Shown here piece by piece: positions 1-10,974 of a DNA stretch of 64,000 nucleotides (position 1 is its first letter; each line of letters starts with the position of its first letter). Position numbers and translations under genes: made by a program. The notes under the pieces are model-generated. The model saw nothing but the letters and a program-made list of their open reading frames with translations, was not told the DNA's origin and did no database searches. Location of the stretch: NCBI GenBank assembly GCA_002300355.1, contig NSGV01000001.1, positions 3,596,001 to 3,660,000 on the forward strand, written 5' to 3'. Source of the stretch: Streptomyces sp. TLI_235. GTDB lineage: Bacteria; Actinomycetota; Actinomycetes; Streptomycetales; Streptomycetaceae.

Positions 1-1343
1 GCTTCACGCTGACCTACCAGTTCGAGCCGGGCAGCGACGCGGACGGTGTCACGGTGCACATCCCGCTGCCGGTGCTCAACCAGGTCACCGACGAGGGCTT
101 CGACTGGCAGATCCCGGGCCTGCGGGCGGAGCTGGTCACCGCCTGGATCCGTTCGCTGCCGAAGGCGATCCGGCGCAACTTCGTGCCGGCGCCGGACTTC
201 GCGGCGGCCGCGCTGCGGCAGGTGAAGGACCGCCAGGAGCCGCTGCTGCCGACGCTGGAGCGGATCCTGCACCGGATGGGCGGTGTGGTGGTCCCGCCGG
301 AGGCCTGGGACGACGAGCGGGTGCCGGACCACCTGAAGGTCACCTTCCGGGTGGTCGACGGCCGGAAGAAGCTCGCCGAGTCCAAGGACCTGGAGGAGCT
401 GCGCCGGATGCTGCAGCCGAAGCTGTCGGCGACGCTGTCCAGTGCGGCCTCGGGCCGGGGCATCGAGCAGTCCGGGCTGACCGCCTGGCCGGCCGGCCTG
501 CCGGTGCTGCAGCGGACCTTCGAGCAGCGCTCCCGCGGCCACTCGCTGCGTGCCCACCCGGCGCTGGTCGACGAGGGCGACACGGTGGCGATCCGGCTGT
601 TCGACACCCCGGAGGCCCAGGAGCAGGCGATGTGGGAGGGCACCCGCCGGCTGCTGATGCTCCGGGCGAACTCCCCGGCGAAGTCGATCCAGGGCCGGCT
701 CGGCAACCAGGCGAAGCTCGCCCTGTCGTACAACCCGCACGGGTCGATCCCGGCGCTGTTCGAGGACGTGGTGGGGGCGTCGGTCGACCGGCTGATGGAG
801 CTGAACGGCGGCCCGGCCTGGGACGAGGCGGCGTTCACCGCACTGTTCGACAAGGTCCGGACGGACCTGTACGACCTGTCTGCGGACACCACGCTGAAGA
901 CGGCGACCGCGCTGATCGCCTTCCACCGGGCGTCGACCCGGCTGAAGGCCGTCTCCAGCCCGGTGCTGCTGAACGCGGTGAACGACATCCGGCTGCACCT
1001 GGCCTCGCTGGTGTACCCGGGGTTCGTCACCGAGACCGGCTGGCAGCGGCTGCCGGACCTGAAGCGCTATCTGCTGGCGGTGGACCGCCGTCTGGAGGCC
1101 CTGCCGGACCACCCGCAGCGGGACGCCCAGAACCTGCTGAAGGTGCAGGCCGTCCAGCAGGCGTACGGGGAGCTGCTGGCCCGGGTGCCGGCCGGCCGGC
1201 GGCCCTCGCCGGAGGTCCGGGCGATCCGGTGGATGATCGAGGAGCTGCGGGTGAGCTTCTTCGCCCAGGGGCTGGGTACGCCGGCGCCGGTCTCGGAGAA
1301 GCGCATCCTCAAGGCGATGGACGCCGCGGCGGCGACGCTGTGA
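1..1343 (+). CDS. hrpA: HrpA-type ATP-dependent RNA helicase, C-terminal part (5' end outside window)
   Basis: The reading frame is open from the window edge to TGA 1341-1343, so only about the last 446 residues are present. The text (IPLPVLNQV, GFDWQIPGLR, WIRSLPKAIRRNFVPAPDFA, then a segment near the end reading RWMIEELRVSFFAQGLGTPAPVSEKRI as separate pieces) matches what I know of the C-terminal DUF3418 region of bacterial DEAH-box helicase HrpA. The DEAH motor domains would lie upstream and cannot be checked. HrpA proteins unwind RNA or remodel ribosome-bound mRNA in the cytoplasm. It is followed directly by a perfect hairpin terminator. Being the neighbour of bldC fits the usual streptomycete order. 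Family call is firm; the exact role is inferred. Confidence 0.85.
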   Translation, partial: FTLTYQFEPGSDADGVTVHIPLPVLNQVTDEGFDWQIPGLRAELVTAWIRSLPKAIRRNFVPAPDFAAAALRQVKDRQEPLLPTLERILHRMGGVVVPPEAWDDERVPDHLKVTFRVVDGRKKLAESKDLEELRRMLQPKLSATLSSAASGRGIEQSGLTAWPAGLPVLQRTFEQRSRGHSLRAHPALVDEGDTVAIRLFDTPEAQEQAMWEGTRRLLMLRANSPAKSIQGRLGNQAKLALSYNPHGSIPALFEDVVGASVDRLMELNGGPAWDEAAFTALFDKVRTDLYDLSADTTLKTATALIAFHRASTRLKAVSSPVLLNAVNDIRLHLASLVYPGFVTETGWQRLPDLKRYLLAVDRRLEALPDHPQRDAQNLLKVQAVQQAYGELLARVPAGRRPSPEVRAIRWMIEELRVSFFAQGLGTPAPVSEKRILKAMDAAAATL

Positions 1344-1388
1344 CCGCGGCGGGCCCGGTCCGGAGACTCCGGACCGGGCCCGCCGCGG
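1344..1388 (+). terminator. Hairpin terminator after hrpA
   Basis: Perfect 20-bp arms (1344-1363 and 1369-1388) around a five-base loop begin directly after the hrpA stop codon. There is no T-tract, as is usual for streptomycete terminators. Confidence 0.8.
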
Positions 1389-1392
1389 CCGG

Positions 1393-1423
1393 TTCGACCT
1401 GGGGCCCCGCCATGCAGTACGAT
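1393..1423 (+). promoter_or_regulatory. Possible promoter of the tRNA-Asp gene
   Basis: TTCGAC at 1393-1398 and TACGAT at 1418-1423 resemble vegetative sigma -35 and -10 elements. The 19-base spacer is slightly long. They lie about 47 bases before the mature tRNA 5' end, so a short leader would be processed off. Confidence 0.35.
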
Positions 1424-1469
1424 CTGTCTTGTTCGCGAGCGAGAGCAGACGAACGGATCAGAAATCTCT

Positions 1470-1543
1470 GGTCCCGTGGAGCAGTTGGTTAGCTCGCCAC
1501 CCTGTCAAGGTGGAGGTCGCGGGTTCAAGTCCCGTCGGGATCG
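1470..1543 (+). tRNA. tRNA-Asp (anticodon GTC)
   Basis: The 74-nt sequence folds as a cloverleaf. The acceptor strand GGTCCCG (1470-1476) pairs with CGGGATC (1536-1542), with G at the discriminator position 1543. The anticodon stem CCACC/GGTGG (1497-1501/1509-1513) encloses loop CTGTCAA with anticodon GTC at 1504-1506. The T arm contains GTTCAAG. The 3' CCA is not encoded and would be added post-transcriptionally. Confidence 0.95.
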
Positions 1544-1552
1544 CAGTGCAGG

Positions 1553-1586
1553 CAGAGGCCCGGAGCCGTTAGGCTCCGGGCCTCTG
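1553..1586 (+). terminator. Hairpin terminator after tRNA-Asp
   Basis: Arms 1553-1567 and 1572-1586 pair perfectly around the four-base loop GTTA, ten bases after the tRNA. Confidence 0.8.
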
Positions 1587-1812
1587 GCGTTCCTTCCGGA
1601 GGTCGACTGACGGTGGGTCAGTCCCTACACCGGACTAGGTCTAGACCTCAAGATAACGACGGCGTGACAGTCGTCACTTATCCGTTCTTGAGATCGGACA
1701 CCGGACGCCCCTCGCAGGTGGGCCGGAATTTAATATGTAAAATTGCACATGCATTCCCGGTAATTCCCCCCACCCCCAGGCGCCCCATCGGGAATGCCTG
1801 ATTCCGGCATGC

Positions 1813-1860
1813 CGAAGGGCCGTGTCCCCGACCCGGCGGAGTCGGGGGCACGGCCCTTCG
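1813..1860 (-). terminator. Long hairpin terminator downstream of bldC
   Basis: A 20-bp perfect inverted repeat (1813-1832 with 1841-1860) lies 20 bases beyond the bldC stop. The 226 bases on its left (1587-1812) contain no convincing gene. They include an AT-rich patch near 1725-1760 that is unusual for this genome and may be a promoter or protein-binding site of unknown purpose. Confidence 0.75.
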
Positions 1861-1880
1861 GGAAAAACCCCTGAGACCTG

Positions 1881-2087
1881 TCAGGCCTCGGTTCGCTGAG
1901 CCGGAATCCCGGCCAGCAGGGCGCGCACCTCGGCCTCGCGGTAGCGGCGGTGGCCGCCCAGCGTGCGAATGGACGTGAGCTTGCCTGCCTTGGCCCAGCG
2001 AGTGACCGTCTTGGGGTCAACGCGGAACATGGTGGCAACCTCGGCCGGCGTCAGCAGAGGTTCAGCGTCAGGGGTACGAGCGGTCAT
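1881..2087 (-). CDS. bldC: Developmental transcriptional regulator BldC (MerR-like)
   Basis: This 68-residue protein reads almost exactly like remembered Streptomyces BldC. It has an N-terminal acidic tail, then a winged-helix MerR-type DNA-binding domain (about residues 12-58) with LTPAEVATMFRVDPKTVTRW and the wing RTLGGHRRY. BldC binds head-to-tail to direct repeats and controls the onset of development by acting on early sporulation genes. Unlike full MerR proteins it has no effector or dimerisation coiled-coil domain, so the short length is normal. The ATG at 2087 gives the canonical N-terminus MTARTPDAEP. A strong terminator follows, and the gene is preceded by a roughly 520-base non-coding stretch, consistent with a complex promoter region. 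Confidence 0.97.
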   Translation of the reverse strand: MTARTPDAEPLLTPAEVATMFRVDPKTVTRWAKAGKLTSIRTLGGHRRYREAEVRALLAGIPAQRTEA

Positions 2088-2608
2088 GAGCGGCCTCCTC
2101 GGGAGAACCGAACCAGGGCGGTTCTATCCTTCAAATTCTGCACCTTGACCCGCGATGCCCGAAATGGCACACACGGACCGAGTCGGTTATAGGACGAACG
2201 GCTTGTCCTGATGTCTACAACTACACCATCCGTCCAGCCCCATCGGCCAAACCGCCTAAATTGGCCCCTCAGGGGTTCAAGCGCGACGGATGGCCATGGA
2301 CCATCTCATAACGGACAGTCACGATTTCGTGACATCCGGTAACGAGACGACCAGACCCTCCGCTTCCCCACAAAGTACGCACCACCGTCAGAACGACCCA
2401 GAAGTGGACACACCAGGTTGAACTTGGGCTGGTTGTCCCATTTTTGCATATAGGGGTAAGTTCGCGTCAACGGTGAGTAGTGTCACGTTCCTGGGGGATT
2501 GACCGGTTGGGGCCGGAGGTCTCGGGGCGAGGGGCCGGAAGCCCCGGAAGCCCCTACCTCCCATACCCCTGTCCGGCCCGCGCCTCACCCGGCCGCGGTG
2601 ACCTCGTG
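2088..2608. other. Non-coding region upstream of bldC
   Basis: These 521 bases separate bldC from the next minus-strand gene. No reading frame here has credible codon bias. The stretch is less GC-rich than its surroundings, with an AT-rich patch around 2437-2465 that could hold promoter elements. It most likely contains the bldC promoter and leader. I could not define a convincing -10/-35 pair. Confidence 0.5.
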
Positions 2609-3532
2609 TCAGCTGGCGTGCCGCAGGGCCAGCACCCGGCGCCAACGGGCCGTCACCGACTCGTAGGCCCGCACCGCCGCGGCGGTGTCTCCGGCCCGCA
2701 GCGCGCCGATCCCGGCCGCGACGTCCGCCACCGAGCGCTCGGCCGCCAGCGCCTCCGGCCCCAGCAGGTGCACCAGGCCGCCGTAGTCGAGCTCCACCAG
2801 CGAGCGCGGGTGGAACTCCTCCAGCCACCGGCCGACCTGCTCCACGCCGAGCACCAGGTCCCCGCCGGGCCCGCTCTCCGCCCCCGGCGCGGCCGTCCGC
2901 AGCGCCCGGTAGCCGCGCGCCACCCGCCGGCGGGCCTGCGCCATGGACGTCAGGTAGAAGAGTGAGGCCGGCACGGGCCGCGCCCCAGCGTCCCGGCCGG
3001 GCCCGGCCGGGACGAAGTGCCGGTCCTCCTCGCCGAACGGCAGGCACCAGCGGACGGGCACCTCCCACCGACTGGTGAGGATCCACGGCCGGGCGTCCGG
3101 GTGGGCGGTCCGCCAGCGGGCCTGGTCGGCCTCGGCGGCGGCCCGTACGGCGGGCGGCAGCACGGTGTCCAGCAGGAAGGACGGAAGGGCCGCCCGGAGC
3201 TCCTCCAGCGCCTGCCAGCTCCGCAGCCGGGTGGTCCACGGGCAGATGTAGGTGACCCGGTCGACGACCCGCACCAGCGCCCGCTCGCTCTCCCGGTCGG
3301 GCAGCGCCCCCGGGGTCCGGCCGGCCAGCTCGGCCAGGGCCTGCCGCTGCTCGGCCAGGGCGGCCGCGGCGACCGGTTCGCCGGGTCCGTCGGCGTCCGG
3401 GCCGTGCTCCGCCGCGTACGCCTGCCAGTGGGCCCGCTCCGGCTCCGGATAGGCGGCCAGCGGCTCGTACACCCGCAGCTGGGCGGCGTAGGGCGGGAGC
3501 ACCGAAGTGCGCACGGCGGTCACACCCGGCAT
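2609..3532 (-). CDS. Conserved hypothetical protein next to bldC
   Basis: This is a 307-residue soluble protein with no signal peptide or obvious membrane segment. It is rich in Ala, Arg and Leu, with Trp-containing blocks (HWQAYAAEHG, ICPWTTRLRSW, RPWILTSRWEVPVRW). I do not recognise a catalytic motif. In remembered streptomycete genomes a hypothetical gene lies in this position between bldC and valine dehydrogenase, which supports its being real. The start is uncertain: ATG 3532 was chosen, but a GTG five codons further in is also possible. The frame stays open upstream to 3727 only because of GC bias and would overlap the divergent valine dehydrogenase start. Confidence 0.7.
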   Translation of the reverse strand: MPGVTAVRTSVLPPYAAQLRVYEPLAAYPEPERAHWQAYAAEHGPDADGPGEPVAAAALAEQRQALAELAGRTPGALPDRESERALVRVVDRVTYICPWTTRLRSWQALEELRAALPSFLLDTVLPPAVRAAAEADQARWRTAHPDARPWILTSRWEVPVRWCLPFGEEDRHFVPAGPGRDAGARPVPASLFYLTSMAQARRRVARGYRALRTAAPGAESGPGGDLVLGVEQVGRWLEEFHPRSLVELDYGGLVHLLGPEALAAERSVADVAAGIGALRAGDTAAAVRAYESVTARWRRVLALRHAS

Positions 3533-3694
3533 CGTCGCACGGCCCGGGGGCCCCGGGGGAGGGTGCCGTACGGGCCCCGCGGTCGTTATGTCCATGGGAC
3601 CGTCAGGGGGCAGATCGGGCGGCGGCCCCGGGGCTAGGCTTCGATCAGACGCCCGCACCACAGCCGCGGGCCCACAAATACTGGAGTCACCACA

Positions 3695-4870
3695 GTGACC
3701 GACGTACACACCGAGTCCGCCGCGCACCCCGCATCAGGTGTGCTCAGCAGGATCTTCGCGACCGGGCAGGACGCTGCCCCCGGGGACGGCCACGAGCAGG
3801 TCGTCCTGTGTCACGACCGCTCGACCGGTCTCAAGGCGATCATCGCCATCCACTCCACCGCGCTGGGCCCGGCCCTCGGCGGCACCCGCTTCCACCAGTA
3901 CGACTCCGAGGAGGAGGCGCTGGAGGACGCGCTGCGGCTGTCCCGCGGGATGAGCTACAAGAACGCGCTGGCCGGCCTGGACCTCGGCGGCGGCAAGGCC
4001 GTGATCATCGGCAACCCCGCGCCCTCCGCGGAGGGCGGTGACAAGAACGAGGCGATGCTCCGCGCGTACGGCCGCTTCGTCCAGTCCCTGCAGGGCCGCT
4101 ACGTCACCGCGTGCGACGTGGGCACGTACGTCCAGGACATGGACGTGGTGGCCCGCGAGACCCGCTTCGTCACCGGCCGCTCCCCCGAGTACGGCGGCGC
4201 CGGCGACTCCTCGGTGCTGACGGCGTTCGGTGTCTTCCAGGGCATGCGCGCCTCCGCGAAGGCCCGCTGGGGCCAGCCCACCCTGCGCGGCAAGCGCGTG
4301 GGCGTCGCGGGCGTCGGCAAGGTCGGCCACTACCTCGTCGGCCACCTGGTCGCCGACGGCGCCACCGTGGTCGTCACGGACGTCTCCGAGGCGGCCGTGA
4401 ACCGGGTGCGCGCGGCCCACCCGGAGGTCGAGGTGGCCGGCGACACCGCCGCGCTGCTGCAGTCCGGCCTGGACGTCTACGCCCCCTGCGCCCTGGGCGG
4501 CGCGCTGGACGACCCGACGGTCGCCGTGCTCGGCGCCGCCGGCACCGCGATCGTCTGCGGCGCGGCCAACAACCAGCTGGCGCACGCCGGCGTGGAGAAG
4601 GACCTGGCCGACCGCGACATCCTCTACGCGCCCGACTACCTGGTGAACTCCGGCGGCGTGATCCAGGTCGCCGACGAGATCGAGGGCTTCAACTTCGATC
4701 GCGCCAAGAACAAGGCGACAAAGATCTTCGACACCACGCTGGAGATCTTCACCCGGGCCGCCGCCGACGGCGTTCCGCCGGCGGTCGCCGCCGACCGGCT
4801 CGCGGAGAAGCGGATGCGTGAGGTGAGCGCGCTGCGCTCGATTCTGCTCCCGGGCGCCCGCCGGTCCTGA
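3695..4870 (+). CDS. vdh: Valine dehydrogenase (NAD-dependent, Glu/Leu/Phe/Val dehydrogenase family)
   Basis: Oxidatively deaminates valine and other branched-chain amino acids to 2-oxo acids. In streptomycetes this supplies short branched acyl-CoA primers. The 391-residue sequence matches remembered Vdh closely. It has the substrate-binding and catalytic lysines in MSYKN (Lys89) and GGGKAVIIG (Lys101), [13 protein letters not shown], and a Rossmann motif GVGKVG (206-211) opening the C-terminal NAD domain. [10 protein letters not shown] and [18 protein letters not shown] are also family hallmarks. The start is GTG 3695. The N-terminus is about 25 residues longer than the S. coelicolor enzyme as I remember it, with a low-complexity insert around residues 8-32. 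A hairpin terminator follows. It is divergent from the hypothetical gene on its left. Confidence 0.95.
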   Translation: MTDVHTESAAHPASGVLSRIFATGQDAAPGDGHEQVVLCHDRSTGLKAIIAIHSTALGPALGGTRFHQYDSEEEALEDALRLSRGMSYKNALAGLDLGGGKAVIIGNPAPSAEGGDKNEAMLRAYGRFVQSLQGRYVTACDVGTYVQDMDVVARETRFVTGRSPEYGGAGDSSVLTAFGVFQGMRASAKARWGQPTLRGKRVGVAGVGKVGHYLVGHLVADGATVVVTDVSEAAVNRVRAAHPEVEVAGDTAALLQSGLDVYAPCALGGALDDPTVAVLGAAGTAIVCGAANNQLAHAGVEKDLADRDILYAPDYLVNSGGVIQVADEIEGFNFDRAKNKATKIFDTTLEIFTRAAADGVPPAVAADRLAEKRMREVSALRSILLPGARRS

Positions 4871-4887
4871 TCGGCCCCGTGCACCGG

Positions 4888-4923
4888 TCCGGAGGGGGGC
4901 GAAGTGCCTCGCCCCCCTCCGGA
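4888..4923 (+). terminator. Hairpin terminator after vdh
   Basis: Perfect 15-bp arms 4888-4902 and 4909-4923 with a six-base loop lie 17 bases after the vdh stop. Confidence 0.75.
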
Positions 4924-5249
4924 TCACAATGTGGAACCGGATTCTCACTTCGTAGCCCGATCGGGCGATACCGAACCCTCTGGCGAGGGATAATCGGAAC
5001 CGGAACGGCGGTCCCGGGTACGCTCCGGGCAGCCTGCAGAAGCCCGATAAACGTCCTGTGACCTGGAAAGACCCGGTTTTGGGGGTTGGCGGTGCGCGCC
5101 ACGTCACACGCGCGACGTACCGTCCGGCGGCGGAAACAGGTACCGTTAATGCTCCAAGGGACGGCTCTCCCACTCCGGGCAGGCCGCTCCTGATCATGAA
5201 CACGTGTCAGACTCGGGGCCGTGAGCCCCATCGTTGAGGGGGTCGACCC
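4924..5249 (+). other. Leader/promoter region of the DUF3073 gene
   Basis: These 326 bases contain no credible long gene. A tiny frame ATG 5199 to TGA encoding about 13 residues ends about a dozen bases before the DUF3073 start codon, and the sequence GGGGCCGTGAGCCCC next to it can fold. These may be a leader peptide or just chance; no regulator can be named. Confidence 0.35.
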
Positions 5250-5498
5250 ATGGGGCGCGGCCGGGCCAAGGCCAAGCAGACGAAGGTCGCCCGCGAGCTG
5301 AAGTACAACAGCGGCGGGTTCGACGCGAACCGTCTGTCTCATGAGCTGGGCGTATCTCCGTCCACCGCGATCGAGCCTGAGCCGATCGAGGACGACGACG
5401 AGGACGACCCCTACGCGGCGTATGCGGATCTCTACGCCGACGAGGACGAGGACGACGAGGACTCCGCCGACAACGGGCACTCCCGCCGCCGCGCCTGA
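5250..5498 (+). CDS. DUF3073 family protein
   Basis: This 82-residue actinobacterial protein of unknown function is recognised by its basic N-terminus (MGRGRAKAKQTKVARELKY) and SGGFDANRLSHEL. These are followed by a very acidic tail (EDDDEDDPY, then a run of Asp/Glu) and a final basic RRRA. The bipolar basic/acidic composition suggests nucleic-acid or ribosome association, but this is inference. ATG 5250 is preceded by GAGGGGG. In streptomycetes it typically sits between vdh and purM, as here. A hairpin terminator follows immediately. Confidence 0.9.
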   Translation: MGRGRAKAKQTKVARELKYNSGGFDANRLSHELGVSPSTAIEPEPIEDDDEDDPYAAYADLYADEDEDDEDSADNGHSRRRA

Positions 5499-5510
5499 CA
5501 GCACGCACGA

Positions 5511-5545
5511 GACCGGCCCGGTGCTCATCGAGCACCGGGCCGGTC
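5511..5545. terminator. Bidirectional hairpin terminator between DUF3073 gene and purM
   Basis: Perfect 15-bp arms 5511-5525 and 5531-5545 with loop CATCG lie between two converging genes, so it can serve both. Confidence 0.8.
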
Positions 5546-5620
5546 TTCGGCGTGTCCGCGGCCGTCCGGCCGCTGCCCGCCGCGGGCCCGCCCCCGGTCG
5601 GGGCGGGCCGGCGGGGCGGA

Positions 5621-6706
5621 TCAGGCGAGGGTGAGGCCCTCGTAGGAGTTGTAGAGCGCCGCGGCGTCCGCGTGCTCGTCCGTCCGGTCGACGATGTCGC
5701 CGAGCAGCCAGGCCTCCACGCCGCGGTCCTCCAGCACGGACAGCACCACGTCCACCGAGGACGGCGGGACGACGGCGACCATGCCGACACCCATGTTGAG
5801 GGTCTTCTCGATCTCCAGCGTCTGCATCCGGCCGACCTGCGCGACGGTCTGGAAGACCGGCAGCGGGGTCCAGGTGCCGCGGTCCAGGCGGGCGTGCAGA
5901 CCGGCCGGGATGACCCGGGCCAGGTTGGCCGCCAGGCCGCCGCCGGTGACGTGCGAGAAGGCGTGGATCTCGGTGGCGCGGGCCAGCGCGAGGCAGTCCA
6001 GCGCGTAGATCCGGGTCGGCTCCAGCAACTCCTCCCCGAGGGTGCGGCCGAACTCCTCGACCTGGCGGTCGAGCTTCCAGCCGGCCTCGTTCAGCAGCAC
6101 GTGGCGGACCAGCGAGTAGCCGTTGGAGTGCAGGCCCGAGGCGGCCATGGCGATGACCACGTCGCCGGCCCGGACGCGGTCCGGGCCGAGCAGCGCGTCC
6201 GCCTCGACGACACCGGTGCCGGCGCCCGCGACGTCGTACTCGTCCGGGCCGAGCAGGCCGGGGTGCTCGGCGGTCTCGCCGCCGACCAGGGCGCAGCCGG
6301 CCAGGGCGCAGCCCTCGGCGATGCCCTTGACGATCTGGGCGACCCGCTCCGGGACGACCTTGCCGACGCAGATGTAGTCGGTCATGAAGAGCGGCTCGGC
6401 GCCGCAGACCACCAGGTCGTCGACGACCATGCCGACGAGGTCGTGGCCGATCGTGTCGTGCTTGTCCATCGCCGAGGCGAGGGCGACCTTGGTGCCGACG
6501 CCGTCGGTGGCGGTGGCCAGCAGGGGGCGCTCGTAGCGCTTGAAGGCGGATGCGTCGAAGAGCCCGGCGAAGCCGCCGAGGCCGCCGACGACCTCGGGGC
6601 GGCTGGCCTTCTTCACCCACTGCTTCATGAGTTCGACGGCGCGGTCGCCGGCCTCGATGTCGACACCTGCGGCGGCGTAGGTCGCGCCGCCCTCGTTGCT
6701 GGTCAC
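5621..6706 (-). CDS. purM: Phosphoribosylformylglycinamidine cyclo-ligase (AIR synthetase)
   Basis: Catalyses the ATP-dependent closure of formylglycinamidine ribonucleotide to aminoimidazole ribonucleotide, the fifth step of purine synthesis. The 361 residues begin TYAAAGVDIEAGDRAVELMK and carry the family motifs TDGVGTK (67-73), GHDLVGMVVDDLVVCGAEPLFM and GGETAEHPG (142-150). SGLHSNGYSLVR, HVTGGGLAANLARV and LNMGVGMV follow. The length is slightly above the ~345 usual in bacteria because of a short N-terminal extension. The start is GTG 6706. It follows purF, 121 bases away, in the same direction, but the gap holds a very long hairpin, so the two may not be cotranscribed at equal levels. 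Confidence 0.97.
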   Translation of the reverse strand: MTSNEGGATYAAAGVDIEAGDRAVELMKQWVKKASRPEVVGGLGGFAGLFDASAFKRYERPLLATATDGVGTKVALASAMDKHDTIGHDLVGMVVDDLVVCGAEPLFMTDYICVGKVVPERVAQIVKGIAEGCALAGCALVGGETAEHPGLLGPDEYDVAGAGTGVVEADALLGPDRVRAGDVVIAMAASGLHSNGYSLVRHVLLNEAGWKLDRQVEEFGRTLGEELLEPTRIYALDCLALARATEIHAFSHVTGGGLAANLARVIPAGLHARLDRGTWTPLPVFQTVAQVGRMQTLEIEKTLNMGVGMVAVVPPSSVDVVLSVLEDRGVEAWLLGDIVDRTDEHADAAALYNSYEGLTLA

Positions 6707-6742
6707 CTTGGTGTGGCCCTTTCAGAAACGGTTAAACCCGTG

Positions 6743-6812
6743 GGGGCGCGGGGAACTGCGGCCCGACCGGGCGACTCCGAGGAGTGCCCGGCCGCACAGT
6801 GCCCCGCGCCCC
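6743..6812. repeat. Long nested intergenic hairpin between purF and purM
   Basis: The 5' arm starts at 6743 (GGGGCGCGGGGAACTGCGGC) and pairs with 6791-6812, read as the complement of GCCGCACAGTGCCCCGCGCCCC in two pieces, with one mismatch and a two-base bulge. Inside is a second stem: CCGGGC-G-ACTCC (6767-6778) with GGAGT-GCCCGG (6781-6791). The outer arm resembles an intergenic element with core GGGGCGCGGGGAACTGCG that I remember as common in Streptomyces genomes. It may act as a processing or attenuation site between the two pur genes, or simply be a dispersed palindromic repeat. Confidence 0.7.
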
Positions 6813-6827
6813 GGGTGGTACATCGTG

Positions 6828-8405
6828 TTACGGCCGTCGGAGCGCGTCCGCCGCGCCGTGCCCGCCGATCAGGGACTGGACGCCGTCCAGGTCGCTGGTG
6901 GGCTTGCCGCGGACGGCCGGCGGCTGCTGGCTGCCGGCGATCTCGGCCTCCAGGAGCAGCTTGCCGAGCAGGGCCGGGTCCGGCAGCTCCATCGGGTACT
7001 CGCCGTCGAAGCAGGCCCGGCAGAGCTTGTCCTTGGGCTGCTTGGTGGCCTCGATCATGCCGTCGATCGAGATGTAGGCGAGCGAGTCCGCGCCGAGCGT
7101 GCGGCCGATCTCCTCGATGGTCATGCCGTTGGCGATCAGCTCCGCGCGGGTGGCGAAGTCGATGCCGAAGAAGCAGGGCCACTTGACCGGCGGGGAGGAG
7201 ATCCGGATGTGCACCTCGGCGGCGCCCGCCTCGCGGAGCATCTTCACCAGGGCGCGCTGGGTGTTGCCGCGGACGATGGAGTCGTCCACGACCACCAGGC
7301 GCTTGCCGGCGATGACTTCCTTGAGCGGGTTGAGCTTGAGCCGGATGCCGAGCTGGCGGATGGTCTGGCTGGGCTGGATGAAGGTGCGGCCCACGTAGGC
7401 GTTCTTCACCAGGCCGGAGCCGTAGGGGATGCCGGACGCCTCGGCGTAGCCGATGGCGGCGGGCGTTCCGGACTCCGGGGTCGCTATCACCAGGTCGGCT
7501 TCGACGGGCGCCTCCGCGGCCAGCCTGCGGCCCATCTCCACGCGGGAGAGGTGCACGTTGCGGCCGGAGATGGAGGTGTCGGGGCGGGCCAGGTAGACGT
7601 ACTCGAAGACGCAGCCCTTGGGCTTGGCCTCGGCGAAGCGCGAGGTGCGCATGCCCTGCTCGTCGATGGCGATGAGCTCGCCGGGCTCGACCTCGCGGAT
7701 GAACGAGGCGCCGCAGATGTCCAGCGCCGCCGTCTCGGAGGCGACCACCCAGCCGCGCTCCAGCCGGCCGAGCACCAGCGGGCGGATGCCCTGCGGGTCG
7801 CGGGCGGCGTACAGCGTGTGCTCGTCCATGAAGACGAGCGAGAACGCGCCCTTCACCATGGGCAGGATCTGTCGGGCCGTCTCCTCGATGGAGAGGTCCG
7901 GGTGGCCGGCGAGCAGCGCGGTCACCAGGTCGGTGTCGTTGGTCGCGGCCGTGCGGCCGGAGCGGGAGACGTGCTCCTCGCCGGGCAGCTCGGCGACCAT
8001 CGCCGCCAGTTCGGCGGTGTTCACCAGGTTTCCGTTGTGGCCGAGGGCCAGCGAACCGTGAACGGTCGCCCGGAAGGTCGGCTGGGCGTTCTCCCAGACC
8101 GACGAGCCTGTTGTCGAGTAGCGGGCATGTCCGACGGCGATATGCCCGTGCAACGACCCCAGGGAGGTCTCGTCGAAGACCTGGGAGACAAGTCCCATGT
8201 CCTTGAAGACGAGAATCTGGGAGCCGTTGCTCACTGCGATGCCCGCGGATTCCTGACCGCGGTGCTGCAGGGCATAGAGGCCGAAGTACGTGAGCTTGGC
8301 GACCTCCTCGCCGGGAGCCCAGACACCGAAGACGCCGCAAGCGTCCTGGGGGCCTTTCTCGCCGGGAAGAAGATCGTGGTTGAGTCGTCCGTCACCACGT
8401 GGCAC
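6828..8405 (-). CDS. purF: Amidophosphoribosyltransferase
   Basis: Catalyses the committed step of purine synthesis, moving ammonia from glutamine to PRPP. The protein has a class-II glutamine amidotransferase domain followed by a type-I phosphoribosyltransferase domain. GTG 8405 was chosen because it gives the streptomycete N-terminus (PRGDGRLNHDLLPGEKGPQ). The nucleophile would be Cys23 in DACGVFGVW, exposed after propeptide removal. Other motifs are LQHRGQESAGIAV, GHNGNLVN, CFFGIDFATR and the PRPP loop VVVDDSIVRGNT. Length from this start is 525 residues. The frame runs 25 codons further upstream without conserved text. It is upstream of purM on the same strand. Confidence 0.96.
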   Translation of the reverse strand: MPRGDGRLNHDLLPGEKGPQDACGVFGVWAPGEEVAKLTYFGLYALQHRGQESAGIAVSNGSQILVFKDMGLVSQVFDETSLGSLHGHIAVGHARYSTTGSSVWENAQPTFRATVHGSLALGHNGNLVNTAELAAMVAELPGEEHVSRSGRTAATNDTDLVTALLAGHPDLSIEETARQILPMVKGAFSLVFMDEHTLYAARDPQGIRPLVLGRLERGWVVASETAALDICGASFIREVEPGELIAIDEQGMRTSRFAEAKPKGCVFEYVYLARPDTSISGRNVHLSRVEMGRRLAAEAPVEADLVIATPESGTPAAIGYAEASGIPYGSGLVKNAYVGRTFIQPSQTIRQLGIRLKLNPLKEVIAGKRLVVVDDSIVRGNTQRALVKMLREAGAAEVHIRISSPPVKWPCFFGIDFATRAELIANGMTIEEIGRTLGADSLAYISIDGMIEATKQPKDKLCRACFDGEYPMELPDPALLGKLLLEAEIAGSQQPPAVRGKPTSDLDGVQSLIGGHGAADALRRP

Positions 8406-8489
8406 GTCTTCGAGTCTAGGACAGTTCCGTACGCCTTCCCGAACAGGGGAGCCGGGGATTATTGGCCGAACCGATGGCAACGCGCGTAG

Positions 8490-10853
<2,364 letters not shown>

Positions 10854-10863
10854 GGACGCCCGC

Positions 10864-10901
10864 CGAAGGGCCCCGCACCGTCCGCGGCGCGGGGCCCTTC
10901 G
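10864..10901 (+). terminator. Hairpin terminator after purA
   Basis: CGAAGGGCCCCGC (10864-10876) pairs perfectly with GCGGGGCCCTTCG (10889-10901), 11 bases after the purA stop. Confidence 0.8.
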
Positions 10902-10921
10902 CACGCCGGGAGACGTTTGAA

Positions 10922-10967
10922 CTAGTGCAGAAATGGATTGCACCTAGTGCGTATCGGGGTCTAGGGT
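10922..10967 (+). promoter_or_regulatory. Promoter with repeated CTAGTGC operator upstream of the GNAT gene
   Basis: TTGCAC (10938-10943) and TAGGGT (10962-10967) make a good -35/-10 pair with an 18-base spacer, eight bases before the start codon. The 7-mer CTAGTGC occurs at 10922-10928 and 10944-10950, exactly 22 bases apart (two helical turns). ACTAGTGCA also forms an imperfect dyad with TTGCACCTAGT. Overlap of the repeats with the -35 suggests repression by an unidentified regulator. Confidence 0.5.
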
Positions 10968-10974
10968 CGGCGGC

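Noticed and set aside
1613..1801. A 62-codon plus-strand frame after tRNA-Asp
   Set aside because: Poor codon bias, no ribosome site and it crosses an AT-rich non-coding patch.
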